NCBI GenBank assembly: GCA_028228555.1
Contig: JAOJBP010000002.1
Span: 62,001-126,000, forward strand
Direction: 5' to 3'
Length of the DNA stretch: 64,000 nucleotides
DNA from: Candidatus Thioglobus sp.
GTDB lineage: Bacteria > Pseudomonadota > Gammaproteobacteria > PS1 > Pseudothioglobaceae
The notes under the pieces were generated by a model, which saw only the letters and a list, made by a program, of their open reading frames with translations, was not told the DNA's origin and did no database searches. A program made the translations under genes and the position numbers. Position 1 is the first letter of the stretch. Every line of letters begins with the position of its first letter. This document shows, piece by piece, positions 8,778 to 18,006 of the stretch.

Positions 8778-9404
8778 TTAACGATCCAGACGTTTTAAGA
8801 AGTTATCACGAGACCCGGCATTGATCCAGCCAGTGGCAATCGTTTTGCTTAGTTCATTATTCACCCGTCCACGATGAATATGAGAGGGGGAGGCTGGAAA
8901 AATCAGAAGCTTTCCACGCTCTGCCAACTCATGATGCTTTTGCCAGTGAAATTCGGTACCAGCTTCTGTTACAGAGTCACAATATAGGATCCAGGCCAGT
9001 ACTCGATGCTCTGGCTCAGTGACTTCGTCACTAATTGTCCAGTCGCAGTGCCACTGACGAAAACCCTCACCGGGAGCATAGCGCTGTAAGTTAAATATAG
9101 GCATTACAAATAATTCCTGGTCTGGACAAACCTGGCGAAAAAAAGGTCGTTCTTGTAAGTATCGCTCTAGTCCTGCTGACACGCCACGAACGATTAGATC
9201 TCCAAGTGCGAATGCCTCAGGGTCAGAGCGACTGATAGAAACGAGACTAATATCTGTTGAGACTTTAGCTGGCTCTGTGTCATTGCCACCTGCTCCAAAA
9301 ACTACACCGGGACGCTGTAGATCTTTACGTCGATCAAAAAAGTCCATGATAGCGTCAGCAACAGCTTCGTAGCCAGAATTCTGGTAGTGTTCGATCAGTT
9401 GCAT
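8778..9404 (-). CDS. 2-oxoglutarate/Fe(II)-dependent oxygenase, unassigned substrate
   Basis: The 208-residue protein has the double-stranded beta-helix motifs of the 2OG-Fe(II) family: HxD at 119-121 (QWHCDW), a distal His at 175 or 177 (FPASPSHIHRGR) and a basic residue about ten positions later (Lys187) for 2-oxoglutarate. The middle block RVLAWILYCDSVTEAGTEFHW is typical of prolyl-4-hydroxylase-like proteins. The first 95 residues contain no recognised domain. Its base composition stands out: 8821-9060 has 116 G/C in 240 bases by hand count (48%), against about 37% in a neighbouring sample, which suggests recent transfer. Single gene, no clear partner on its strand. Substrate unknown. Confidence 0.75.
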   Translation of the reverse strand: MQLIEHYQNSGYEAVADAIMDFFDRRKDLQRPGVVFGAGGNDTEPAKVSTDISLVSISRSDPEAFALGDLIVRGVSAGLERYLQERPFFRQVCPDQELFVMPIFNLQRYAPGEGFRQWHCDWTISDEVTEPEHRVLAWILYCDSVTEAGTEFHWQKHHELAERGKLLIFPASPSHIHRGRVNNELSKTIATGWINAGSRDNFLKRLDR

Positions 9405-9646
9405 ATTGAGACCAGCTGAGATTTTAAAAAGATGATTATACTTTGTTTTATATTATGCTGAATTTTACTAATAATCACTACCATCTCCATTCTTTGCCTA
9501 GATTAATTACTTATCATTTTATTATACTTCGCTTAAAGGCGTGAGTGTTAGACCCTTGGTTTTTCTAATAATATCACTTTAAATTAGCGGGTTAAAAAGA
9601 GATTAGGCTCATAAAAATCAAGGCAAAATAGAAAAAAATATGTTGA

Positions 9647-9676
9647 TTGCTTGCATCTATAAATAAGCAGTATATT
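9647..9676 (+). promoter_or_regulatory. Possible sigma-70 promoter for the DUF3050 gene
   Basis: TTGCTT and TATATT are separated by 18 bases. The -10 matches five of six consensus positions, the -35 only the TTG. It lies 70-100 bases upstream of the likely ATG start. Confidence 0.3.
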
Positions 9677-9691
9677 GGTGGTTTAATTTAT

Positions 9692-9712
9692 AAATCTAGT
9701 CTTAGATTTTTT
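9692..9712 (+). terminator. Small terminator-like hairpin in the DUF3050 leader
   Basis: AAATCTA, a GTCT loop and TAGATTT form a 7-bp stem that runs into further T's. It lies between the predicted promoter and the start codon. The stem is A/T-rich, so it may be only weakly folded. Confidence 0.3.
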
Positions 9713-9720
9713 AGACCACT

Positions 9721-10527
9721 GTGTTTCATATTAACGATAAAAAACTTATGTCAAAAAAAATCAATAGCAATATCATCGCCTCTTTTAAAAGTCAGCTAGA
9801 AGATCATCCAATATATGATGCCGTTTCTACGATTGAAGATCTTCAATGCTTTATGGAGCATCATATTTATTCTGTTTGGGATTTTATGTCTCTTATAAAA
9901 TATCTGCAATACACCATTGCACCTACTCAGTATCCATGGACTCCTAGAGGAGAGGGTGATGTTAGAAGGTTTATTAATGAATTGGTACTCGAAGAGGAGT
10001 CTGATGAAACTAATATTCCTGGTGAATACTCAAGCCATTTTGAGCTTTACCATAAAGCTATGGAGGAAATCGGTGCTGATACATCTGCCTCTAAAGCTTT
10101 TATTAAAACCGTTAGAGACAAAGGTGTTGATATAGCGCTTGAATCTCACGATATTCCAAAACCTTCTAAAATATTTACATCAACAACATTTCAATTTATA
10201 CAAAGTGATAAGTCCCATCAAGTGGCGGCTGCTTTGGCATTAGGTAGAGAGCATATAATTCCTTGCATGTTTCGCTCAATTTTGGAAAAAATTGGCGTAT
10301 CTGAGACTCAGGCGCCAATTTTTCATTATTATCTAAACAGGCATATTCATCTAGATGAAGATTTCCACGCACCACTTTCGTTAAGATTGCTTAATGGATT
10401 ATGTGACAGCAATGAGGAGAAAGTGCAAGAGTCAATAGACGCTGCACAGGAAGCTGTAATAGCTAGAGTGGAATTTTGGGATGGTGTTTTAGAGGCAATA
10501 AAAACACCAAGTGACAAAACAGCATGA
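9721..10527 (+). CDS. DUF3050 protein, haem-oxygenase-like fold (possible di-iron oxidase)
   Basis: A 268-residue, largely helical cytosolic protein. The blocks FMEHHIYSVWDFMSLIKYLQ, HFELYHKAMEEIG, ALALGREHIIP and RHIHLDEDFHAPL match DUF3050. This family shares the seven-helix haem-oxygenase fold, and related proteins bind a di-iron centre with Glu, His and Asp ligands. Candidate ligands here are Glu46, His48, Glu108, Glu177, His208, His210, Asp212 and His216. It starts with GTG or, more plausibly, with the in-frame ATG nine codons later (9748); neither has a good ribosome-binding site. It stands beside a 2OG oxygenase, divergently. Substrate unknown; the fold is inferred from the family. Confidence 0.75.
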   Translation: MFHINDKKLMSKKINSNIIASFKSQLEDHPIYDAVSTIEDLQCFMEHHIYSVWDFMSLIKYLQYTIAPTQYPWTPRGEGDVRRFINELVLEEESDETNIPGEYSSHFELYHKAMEEIGADTSASKAFIKTVRDKGVDIALESHDIPKPSKIFTSTTFQFIQSDKSHQVAAALALGREHIIPCMFRSILEKIGVSETQAPIFHYYLNRHIHLDEDFHAPLSLRLLNGLCDSNEEKVQESIDAAQEAVIARVEFWDGVLEAIKTPSDKTA

Positions 10528-10548
10528 TAAAGATTTTCTTTATCTAAA

Positions 10549-10575
10549 AATTCTTATTCTATAAATATCTAAGAA

Positions 10576-10577
<2 letters not shown>
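10549..10577. terminator. Weak hairpin in the convergent spacer before guaB
   Basis: AATTCTTA and TAAGAATT pair over a 13-nt loop in the 48-bp gap between the DUF3050 gene and the end of guaB, overlapping the guaB stop. A/T-rich, so only a weak bidirectional terminator candidate. Confidence 0.3.
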
Positions 10578-12036
<1,459 letters not shown>

Positions 12037-12684
12037 TTAATATCTCCTGCGGTTGGCAAAGTTTGGAAAAATAAAGCCAATTAAGATTCCAAAAAATAAA
12101 ACAAAGCTACCCACAATAAACCAGTTTCTAGAGCTGGAATCTTGCGTAGCAGTGTTGTTGTTTGTAAGTAATTGAATTTCAGATTTTAGCTGTAGATTTT
12201 TAGTAATCAGCTTTTCATTAGAATGTTCTAGCTTTAAGGCATCTTTATAGACTTCTTCAATATGCTCTTTTTCAGCTATAGATTTACTGGTTTTAATTGA
12301 TAGCTTAGTATTTTCCACTTTTAATGATTGCACTTCAGACTCAAGCTCAGTTTTACTTTTAGAAAGCTTAATCAAGAGTAACTTATTAGCGTTATAAGTT
12401 TGTCTAAGTTTTTCTAATTGAGCTCTTGCAGGTGGATTATTAGACAAGTAGCGAGAGATAATCCAACCAGTTGACCCTTCAAATTTGACTTGAGTCCAAC
12501 CATCTTCAGTCGCCTGAAGAATTGACATTTTAGATCCAGATGGAAGTGAACGCACAATGTTGTCACCAAAAACTTTCTCAGAGCGCATTGGGATATCCAC
12601 CTGATCCGTAATATAAATAAATGACTGTGCACCCACTAGTGAACTTAGTAGTAATAAGGTGACGCTCAGATATTTAATTCTCAT
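12037..12684 (-). CDS. YgiM-type SH3 domain protein, TIGR04211 family, membrane-anchored
   Basis: The protein (215 aa) has a signal peptide (residues 1-19, LLLLSSLVGA), a bacterial SH3 domain at about 25-85 (ITDQVDIPMRS through GWIISRYLS), a long coiled coil at about 90-175 and one C-terminal transmembrane helix (WFIVGSFVLFFGILIGFIFP) ending in basic residues. This is the TIGR04211/YgiM architecture: periplasmic SH3 and coiled coil held at the inner membrane by the C-terminus. Function is not known; an envelope role is likely from the SH3 domain. It starts 1 nt after the valS stop and directly abuts guaB, so all three are probably co-expressed. Confidence 0.8.
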   Translation of the reverse strand: MRIKYLSVTLLLLSSLVGAQSFIYITDQVDIPMRSEKVFGDNIVRSLPSGSKMSILQATEDGWTQVKFEGSTGWIISRYLSNNPPARAQLEKLRQTYNANKLLLIKLSKSKTELESEVQSLKVENTKLSIKTSKSIAEKEHIEEVYKDALKLEHSNEKLITKNLQLKSEIQLLTNNNTATQDSSSRNWFIVGSFVLFFGILIGFIFPNFANRRRY

Positions 12685-12685
12685 A

Positions 12686-15433
12686 TTATAATTTTGATAT
12701 TTTATCTAATTGTTCGTTTAAATCGCCAATAGCAACAAGTGTGGCGTTAAGTCTTTCACGTTCAACATCTACAATGGCTTTTGGCGCTCCAGAAACAAAT
12801 TTTTCATTGTTTAATTTACCTTCAAACTGCACCTTTTGCTTTTCTAATTTTTCAATTTCTTTACTGAGTCGAATAATCTCTTGGTCTTTATCGATTAATC
12901 CGGCCAATGGGATTAAAATTTTCATTTCTCCTACTAATGCCGTTGCCGATTCTGGCGCCTCTTCATTAGTGTTAAGTTTATCAATACTTTGCATCTTAGC
13001 AAGAGCATTTAAGATATTTGCATTATTTTGTAAATATAGCTCATCAGATTGACTGAAATTTTGTACAAAACAAGGTAGTGGCTTAGAAGGTGGAATATTC
13101 ATTTCACCACGAATTTTACGAATACCTAGAATGAAAGTTTGCAGCCATTTAATTTCTGCTTCAGAGTCTTTAGAGTTTAATGATTGATCAACTTCTGGAT
13201 ATGACTGCGTCATAAGACTGATACTGTCGCCACCTGAAATGGTATCGCACTGCTCAAAGATTTCTTCGGTAATAAATGGAATGATTGGGTGTAGTAAGGT
13301 AACCATTTCATCTAACACTTTGATCAAAGTTGCTTGTGTGCCAGCTTTAGTTTTATCATCTTGTAATAGTGGCTTAGATAACTCTAAATACCAATCACAA
13401 TAATCATGCCAAACAAATTCATACAATTCTTGGCTCATTAAGTCAAGTCGATAACTATCTAGGTGTTTTTTAACATTAGCCTTGGTATCTTGCAAGCGAG
13501 ATAAAATCCATTTATCGGCAGTTGAAAGTTGTGCTGATGGATTAATAGTTTCCCCTTCAAGATTCATTAAAACAAAACGAGAAGCATTCCAAAGCTTATT
13601 ACAAAAGTTACGATATCCTTCAACTCGCTTTAAATCAAACTTAATATCACGGCCAAATGAAGCTAGTGCAGCAAATGTAAATCTAAGGGCATCGGTACCA
13701 AAAGCAGGAATTCCATCAGCAAATTCTTGCTGAGTTTGCTTCTTAATTTGTTTAGCCATCTTTGGCTGCATCATACCTTGGGTTCTTTTTGTTAGTAAAT
13801 CTTCTAAAGAGATACCATCAATAAGATCAATTGGATCAAGCACGTTACCTTTAGATTTGGACATCTTTTGCCCTTGTCCATCTCGAATAAGACCAGTAAT
13901 GTAAATATCTTTAAAAGGCACTTCGTCTGTAAATTTAAGCCCAAACATAATCATTCTGGCTACCCAGAAGAAGATAATGTCAAAGCCAGTGACTAATACA
14001 TTGGTGGGATAAAATCTAGCAAGATCTGGTGTTTTTTCTGGCCATCCTAGCGTTGAAAAAGGCCAAAGTGCAGAAGAGAACCAAGTATCTAGTACATCGT
14101 TGTCCTGGGTAAGATTAACACCTTCTCCAGCTTGGGTTTGAGCCTCTTCTTCAGAGTTGGCAACAAAAATGTTACCGTCAGCATCATACCAAGCAGGGAT
14201 GCGATGACCCCACCAAATTTGCCTAGAGATACACCAGTCTTGAATGTTATCCATCCAATTAAAATAGGTTTTATTCCAGTTTTCTGGAATGAAGCGAATG
14301 TCTCCGTTTTTAACCGCGTCAATAGCAGGTTTTGCTAATGGGGCTACCTTAACAAACCATTGGTCTGTCATATAAGGCTCAATCACTGCATTAGTTCTAT
14401 CACCACGAGGTACCATAAGTTTATGTGGCTCGATTTTTTCCAATAAACCTTGCTCATCTAAATCTTTAATAATTTGCTTGCGTGCATCAAATCTATCCAT
14501 GCCAATGTATGGCGTATCAACAGCATCGTTAATTTTGGCATCATCTGTTAGGATGTTGATAATTTCAAGATTATGGCGCTGACCCATTTCATAGTCATTA
14601 AAGTCATGAGCAGGGGTGATCTTTACACAACCCGTACCAAACTCCATGTCTACATAATCATCAGCAATAATACTAATTTTTCTATCAGTTAATGGCAGAT
14701 CAATAGTCTGACCAATCAGATGTTTATAACGAGAGTCTTCTGGATGAACTGCTACAGCACTATCACCTAGCATGGTTTCCGGGCGAGTTGTTGCCACCAC
14801 CATTGTTTCATCAGAGTTGGTAAGAGGGTAGCGCATATGCCATAAAGAGCCCTGCTCTTCAACACTAATAACTTCAAGATCAGAGACGGCAGTATGCAAA
14901 ACAGGATCCCAATTTACCAGGCGCTTGCCTCGATAAATCAAACCTTCTTGATGCAGTTGTACAAATACCTTTTTAACAGCGTCAGATAGGCCTTCGTCCA
15001 TGGTGAAACGTTCTTTTTCCCAATCAACTGATGAGCCGAGTCTGCGCATTTGAGAGGTAATAGTGTCACCAGACTGTTCTTTCCAGTCCCAGATTTTTTC
15101 AATAAATTTTTCACGACCTACATCGTGACGAGTAATATCTTTAGCAGCTAGTTGGCGTTCAACCACCATTTGTGTTGCAATGCCTGCATGATCTGTGCCA
15201 GGCTGCCAAAGGGTTTGCTCACCTTTGCCTCGATGGTATCGGGTGAGTACATCCATGATGGTGTGTTGAAAAGCGTGCCCCATGTGCAATGAGCCAGTAA
15301 CATTTGGCGGCGGTAACATGATTGAATAGGCATTCTCACTGGTAGAATTTGCATCAGACGAGAATAGATTTTTATCTTCCCAAAGAGCTCGATATTTCGC
15401 TTCAATTTGTTCAGGGTTGTAGGTTTTTTCCAT
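12686..15433 (-). CDS. valS: Valyl-tRNA synthetase
   Basis: Class I aminoacyl-tRNA synthetase charging tRNA-Val. The HIGH-type motif is in [14 protein letters not shown] and the KMSKS loop in [14 protein letters not shown]. The editing domain block [19 protein letters not shown] is intact, and the C-terminal coiled-coil tRNA-binding arm is present ([19 protein letters not shown]). I chose the ATG giving [11 protein letters not shown], which matches the usual ValS N-terminus, rather than a start ten codons upstream that would overlap the divergent nuclease gene. First gene of the valS, SH3 protein, guaB run. Confidence 0.97.
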   Translation of the reverse strand: MEKTYNPEQIEAKYRALWEDKNLFSSDANSTSENAYSIMLPPPNVTGSLHMGHAFQHTIMDVLTRYHRGKGEQTLWQPGTDHAGIATQMVVERQLAAKDITRHDVGREKFIEKIWDWKEQSGDTITSQMRRLGSSVDWEKERFTMDEGLSDAVKKVFVQLHQEGLIYRGKRLVNWDPVLHTAVSDLEVISVEEQGSLWHMRYPLTNSDETMVVATTRPETMLGDSAVAVHPEDSRYKHLIGQTIDLPLTDRKISIIADDYVDMEFGTGCVKITPAHDFNDYEMGQRHNLEIINILTDDAKINDAVDTPYIGMDRFDARKQIIKDLDEQGLLEKIEPHKLMVPRGDRTNAVIEPYMTDQWFVKVAPLAKPAIDAVKNGDIRFIPENWNKTYFNWMDNIQDWCISRQIWWGHRIPAWYDADGNIFVANSEEEAQTQAGEGVNLTQDNDVLDTWFSSALWPFSTLGWPEKTPDLARFYPTNVLVTGFDIIFFWVARMIMFGLKFTDEVPFKDIYITGLIRDGQGQKMSKSKGNVLDPIDLIDGISLEDLLTKRTQGMMQPKMAKQIKKQTQQEFADGIPAFGTDALRFTFAALASFGRDIKFDLKRVEGYRNFCNKLWNASRFVLMNLEGETINPSAQLSTADKWILSRLQDTKANVKKHLDSYRLDLMSQELYEFVWHDYCDWYLELSKPLLQDDKTKAGTQATLIKVLDEMVTLLHPIIPFITEEIFEQCDTISGGDSISLMTQSYPEVDQSLNSKDSEAEIKWLQTFILGIRKIRGEMNIPPSKPLPCFVQNFSQSDELYLQNNANILNALAKMQSIDKLNTNEEAPESATALVGEMKILIPLAGLIDKDQEIIRLSKEIEKLEKQKVQFEGKLNNEKFVSGAPKAIVDVERERLNATLVAIGDLNEQLDKISKL

Positions 15434-15487
15434 TAATTTATAAAGATGGATTAAACTTTGCAATTATACTATAAAGGGATTAATAAA

Positions 15488-15748
15488 TTGGATAATAAAA
15501 CTTGGTTGGTGTATTTATTAAAGTGTGCTAATAACTCGTTATATTGCGGAATTACCAACGATTTATCTAGGCGTTTACGCCAGCATAATGGCGATATTAA
15601 GGGTGGGGCGAAATACACTCGAGCCAACGCACCTTGTCGGCTGGTTTATCAAGAGGTAATGAAGGATAGGTCTGAGGCATCAAAACGCGAGTATGAAATC
15701 AAACAAATGGACAGAAGTGTCAAATTAGCACTGATCAAGTCAAAATGA
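15488..15748 (+). CDS. GIY-YIG nuclease domain protein, YhbQ/UPF0213 type
   Basis: A single-domain GIY-YIG protein of 86 residues: WLVYLLKCANNSLYCGITNDLSRRLRQHN carries the motif (VYLL in place of GIY, YCG in place of YIG), the conserved Arg follows in the helix, and the catalytic Glu is in the YEIKQMDRSVKLALI helix. YhbQ relatives are small stand-alone nucleases linked to DNA repair. I chose a TTG start with AAAGGG eight bases upstream; an earlier TTG ten codons upstream lacks this site. The stop overlaps the next start by 4 nt (ATGA), so the pair is translationally coupled. Divergent from valS. Confidence 0.82.
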   Translation: MDNKTWLVYLLKCANNSLYCGITNDLSRRLRQHNGDIKGGAKYTRANAPCRLVYQEVMKDRSEASKREYEIKQMDRSVKLALIKSK

Positions 15749-15960
15749 GCATATATCAAAAAATCTCTTGTGAAGATCATAGTATTTTTGAGCTGGTTAT
15801 TATGCGCGCTCAATCGATGATGGTTGTTATTGAAGGTAAATTAGTTAGAATCAAGCCGATTGATCTTGTTACTCAAAAAGGTGCTGAATTCTTAATATTT
15901 GTTGATGAATATGGTCAAAAGCAGCGGTTTCGAGCTGATTTAATCAATATTCAAAAATAA
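15745..15960 (+). CDS. rof: Rof-like protein (Rho-binding antiterminator family)
   Basis: A 71-residue protein whose pattern YQKISCEDHSIFELVIMRAQ, then a hydrophobic strand, IEGKLVRIKPIDLVTQKGAEFLIF and a final RADLINI lines up along its whole length with E. coli Rof (YQPINCDDYDNLELA..., KASDLVSRKNVEYLVV..., LRLDKI). Rof binds Rho and inhibits termination. The match is from memory of the E. coli sequence and the family is short and divergent, so confidence is moderate. It overlaps the upstream nuclease gene by 4 nt. rho itself lies about 16 kb away in this window. Confidence 0.6.
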   Translation: MSIYQKISCEDHSIFELVIMRAQSMMVVIEGKLVRIKPIDLVTQKGAEFLIFVDEYGQKQRFRADLINIQK

Positions 15961-15988
15961 AAAAACATGCTGTATATAAATAAATTTA

Positions 15989-16609
15989 TTATTTAATTAC
16001 TTTTTTTTGCAATAAAAAATAATTAAATTTTTGAAAGCTGCCATTAGGATGAGGGTGTGATTCAGTAGTAGTTTTGATAAGTTTAAAACTTTGACCTAAT
16101 AATTGTGTAATTTTCTTTTCATCATATTGCATAACCTTTAATTCAGAGCACTCTGTAGGCCCATCTAGAGAGAAGGTTGCTAGTAAGAAATAACCATCTT
16201 TTTGAAGATAATCATAAAGTTTTTGAATGTAAATCTGTTGATCATCTGGATTAGTTAGAAAATGAAAAACAGCTCGATCATGCCAAAGTTTAAATCGCTT
16301 TTTTGAAGAAAATTCCAAGATATCTTGATTATAAAAACTCACTTGGTCTTTTTCAGACTCCAATCTTTTTTGGATGGCCTCTATGGCATTTTTAGAAATC
16401 TCTAGCAATGATAGCTTACTATAACCTTCACTAAGTAAATTATCTGCCAATCTTGAAACGCCACACCCTATATCAATAATATCATCATCTTGCTGAGTGT
16501 ATTTTAAAATCCAATCCAGTGAGATAGTTGAGCGATCTTGATGCCAACTAACCTGGTCGTGTTTTTTAGTGGTATAAACTTTGTCCCAGTGGGAGAAGCT
16601 GTCTGTCAT
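15989..16609 (-). CDS. Class I SAM-dependent methyltransferase (methyltransferase-12-like)
   Basis: The protein (206 aa) opens with HWDKVYTTKKHDQVSWHQ, typical of small-molecule methyltransferases of the tellurite-resistance or thiopurine type. Motif I, DDIIDIGCGVSRLADNLL, is the SAM-binding Gly loop near residue 42, followed by the acidic SLLEISKNAIEAI strand end. RFKLWHDRAVFHFLT is motif IV. The substrate is unknown. I chose the ATG that gives MTDSFSHWDK; longer starts run into the divergent gloA gene. Single gene, divergent from gloA with a 48-bp spacer. Confidence 0.75.
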   Translation of the reverse strand: MTDSFSHWDKVYTTKKHDQVSWHQDRSTISLDWILKYTQQDDDIIDIGCGVSRLADNLLSEGYSKLSLLEISKNAIEAIQKRLESEKDQVSFYNQDILEFSSKKRFKLWHDRAVFHFLTNPDDQQIYIQKLYDYLQKDGYFLLATFSLDGPTECSELKVMQYDEKKITQLLGQSFKLIKTTTESHPHPNGSFQKFNYFLLQKKVIK

Positions 16610-16657
16610 TGATTTGGCGATTATAATAATGAGTCTTTGGATTATAAACGAGTTATT

Positions 16658-17044
16658 ATGAGAATTTTGCACACAATGCTTAGAGTTGGCGATCTAGATA
16701 AATCAATTGGATTCTATACGCATGTTTTAGGCATGAGTTTGTTACGTCAAAAAGAATATTCCAAGGGAGAGTTTACATTGGCTTTTTTAGGTTACGGACC
16801 TGAATCTGTTCATCCTGCTCTTGAGCTAACATACAATTGGGGTAAGCATGATTATGAAATTGGTACTGGATTTGGCCATATTGCCATTAATGTTGATGAT
16901 GTTTACGAAGCGGTAGCTAAAGCCAAAGAGCAGGGCGCAAAGGTTATTAGAGAAGCGGGGCCGATGAATGCAGGTGATACGATTGTAGGTTTTTTACAAG
17001 ACCCAGACGGCTACGAAATCGAGCTACTATCTAAAAAATTCTAA
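16658..17044 (+). CDS. gloA: Lactoylglutathione lyase (glyoxalase I)
   Basis: GloA isomerises the hemithioacetal of methylglyoxal and glutathione to S-lactoylglutathione. The 128-residue protein is the standard short, Ni-type bacterial form: MRILHTMLRVGDLDKSIGFYTHVLGMSLLRQKEY at the N-terminus (His5 is a metal ligand), ALELTYNWG with the Glu ligand, GFGHIAINVDDV with the second His, and PDGYEIELL with the last Glu. ATG start chosen to give the family N-terminus. Convergent with recR, with no visible terminator in the 21-bp gap. Confidence 0.95.
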   Translation: MRILHTMLRVGDLDKSIGFYTHVLGMSLLRQKEYSKGEFTLAFLGYGPESVHPALELTYNWGKHDYEIGTGFGHIAINVDDVYEAVAKAKEQGAKVIREAGPMNAGDTIVGFLQDPDGYEIELLSKKF

Positions 17045-17065
17045 CAGGTATTAGATGAAATAAAT

Positions 17066-17650
17066 TTAGTCGTAGTTTTTTCGACCAGATAAAGCATGGG
17101 CGATGGTATTAATATCCGCATATTCCAGCTCTCCACCAATAGGAATACCGTGAGCAATGCGTGTAATTTGCACATCAAATTGTTTAGCCATGTTGCTAAT
17201 ATAATGCGCGGTTACCTCGCCTTCAACGGTTGCATTGGTCGCTAAGATAATTTCCTCCACTTTTTGATCTTGTAATTTTTGTTCAAGTTCATTTAGGCCA
17301 AGCTCACTAGCACCAATACCGTCAATAGGGGAAAGATAGCCACTTAGTACAAAATACTTTCCCTTGTAAACGCCACTTTGTTCAATAGCATGGATATCAG
17401 CTGGAGTTTCCACCACGCAAAGCTGAGTATCATCACGCACTGTATTGGCACAGATATTACACAGAGTTTTTTCACTTAAAGTTCTGCAAGAATGACAATG
17501 CTGAACATGTTCCATTGCATCAACCAAAGCTTTAGCAAGCTCAAAGCCACCATCTCGATTGCGCTCTAATAGGTGGTAAACAAAACGCTGTGCAGTTTTA
17601 CTTCCAACGCCTGGTAAGGCGCAAAAAGCTTTATTGAGGGATTCAATCAT
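17066..17650 (-). CDS. recR: Recombination protein RecR
   Basis: RecR works with RecF and RecO to load RecA at single-stranded gaps. The protein has 194 residues (E. coli 201): an N-terminal helix-hairpin-helix (CALPGVGSKTAQRF), a Cys4 zinc finger with Cys52, 55, 64 and 67, and a Toprim domain from about residue 75 (LCVVETPADIHAIEQSGVYKGKYFVL) with the conserved LATNATVEGE. It closes the classical dnaX-ybaB-recR order, starting 17 bp after ybaB. Confidence 0.96.
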   Translation of the reverse strand: MIESLNKAFCALPGVGSKTAQRFVYHLLERNRDGGFELAKALVDAMEHVQHCHSCRTLSEKTLCNICANTVRDDTQLCVVETPADIHAIEQSGVYKGKYFVLSGYLSPIDGIGASELGLNELEQKLQDQKVEEIILATNATVEGEVTAHYISNMAKQFDVQITRIAHGIPIGGELEYADINTIAHALSGRKNYD

Positions 17651-17667
17651 AAGTTAAGAATAAACCT

Positions 17668-17991
17668 TTAAAACGGCAAATTCATGCCACCAGGTAGATT
17701 CATTCCACCGGTTGCACCTTTCATTTTTGCCTCAGATGCACTAGAGATTTGTTGGGCGGCATCGTTCATTGCGGTCAGAATTAAATCCTCGAGCATATCT
17801 TTATCATCCATCACCATTTCATCAATTTTAATATTTGTAGCCGTATGTTCGCCATTTATCGTGATTTGAACTGCGCCGCCGGCTGCTTGCCCAGTTGCAC
17901 TTAAGGTTTTAATTTCATCTTGTGCTTTTTGCATATTGTCCTGCATTTGCTGGGCTTTTTTCATCATTCCAGCCATTCCACCTTTAAACAT
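17668..17991 (-). CDS. ybaB: YbaB/EbfC-family nucleoid-associated protein
   Basis: A 107-residue DNA-binding protein. The N-terminal helix MKKAQQMQDNMQKAQDEIKTL, the central strands GAVQITINGEHTATNIKID and the C-terminal helix LEDLILTAMNDAAQQIS are the YbaB fold, and the tail is Gly/Met-rich (GGMNLPGGMNLPF). It forms dimers that bind DNA and organise the nucleoid. It lies between dnaX (15 bp upstream) and recR, the arrangement seen in most bacteria, and is probably co-transcribed with both. Confidence 0.94.
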   Translation of the reverse strand: MFKGGMAGMMKKAQQMQDNMQKAQDEIKTLSATGQAAGGAVQITINGEHTATNIKIDEMVMDDKDMLEDLILTAMNDAAQQISSASEAKMKGATGGMNLPGGMNLPF

Positions 17992-18006
17992 AAGTAACTC
18001 CTTTGA

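Larger units (their letters stand above)
9405..9720. other. 316-bp intergenic region between two divergent accessory genes
   Basis: No open frame, tRNA or repeat is recognisable here. It must hold the promoters of the 2OG oxygenase (minus) and the DUF3050 gene (plus). A plausible plus-strand promoter and a small leader hairpin near its right end are listed separately. The composition is AT-rich, unlike the oxygenase gene itself. Confidence 0.6.
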
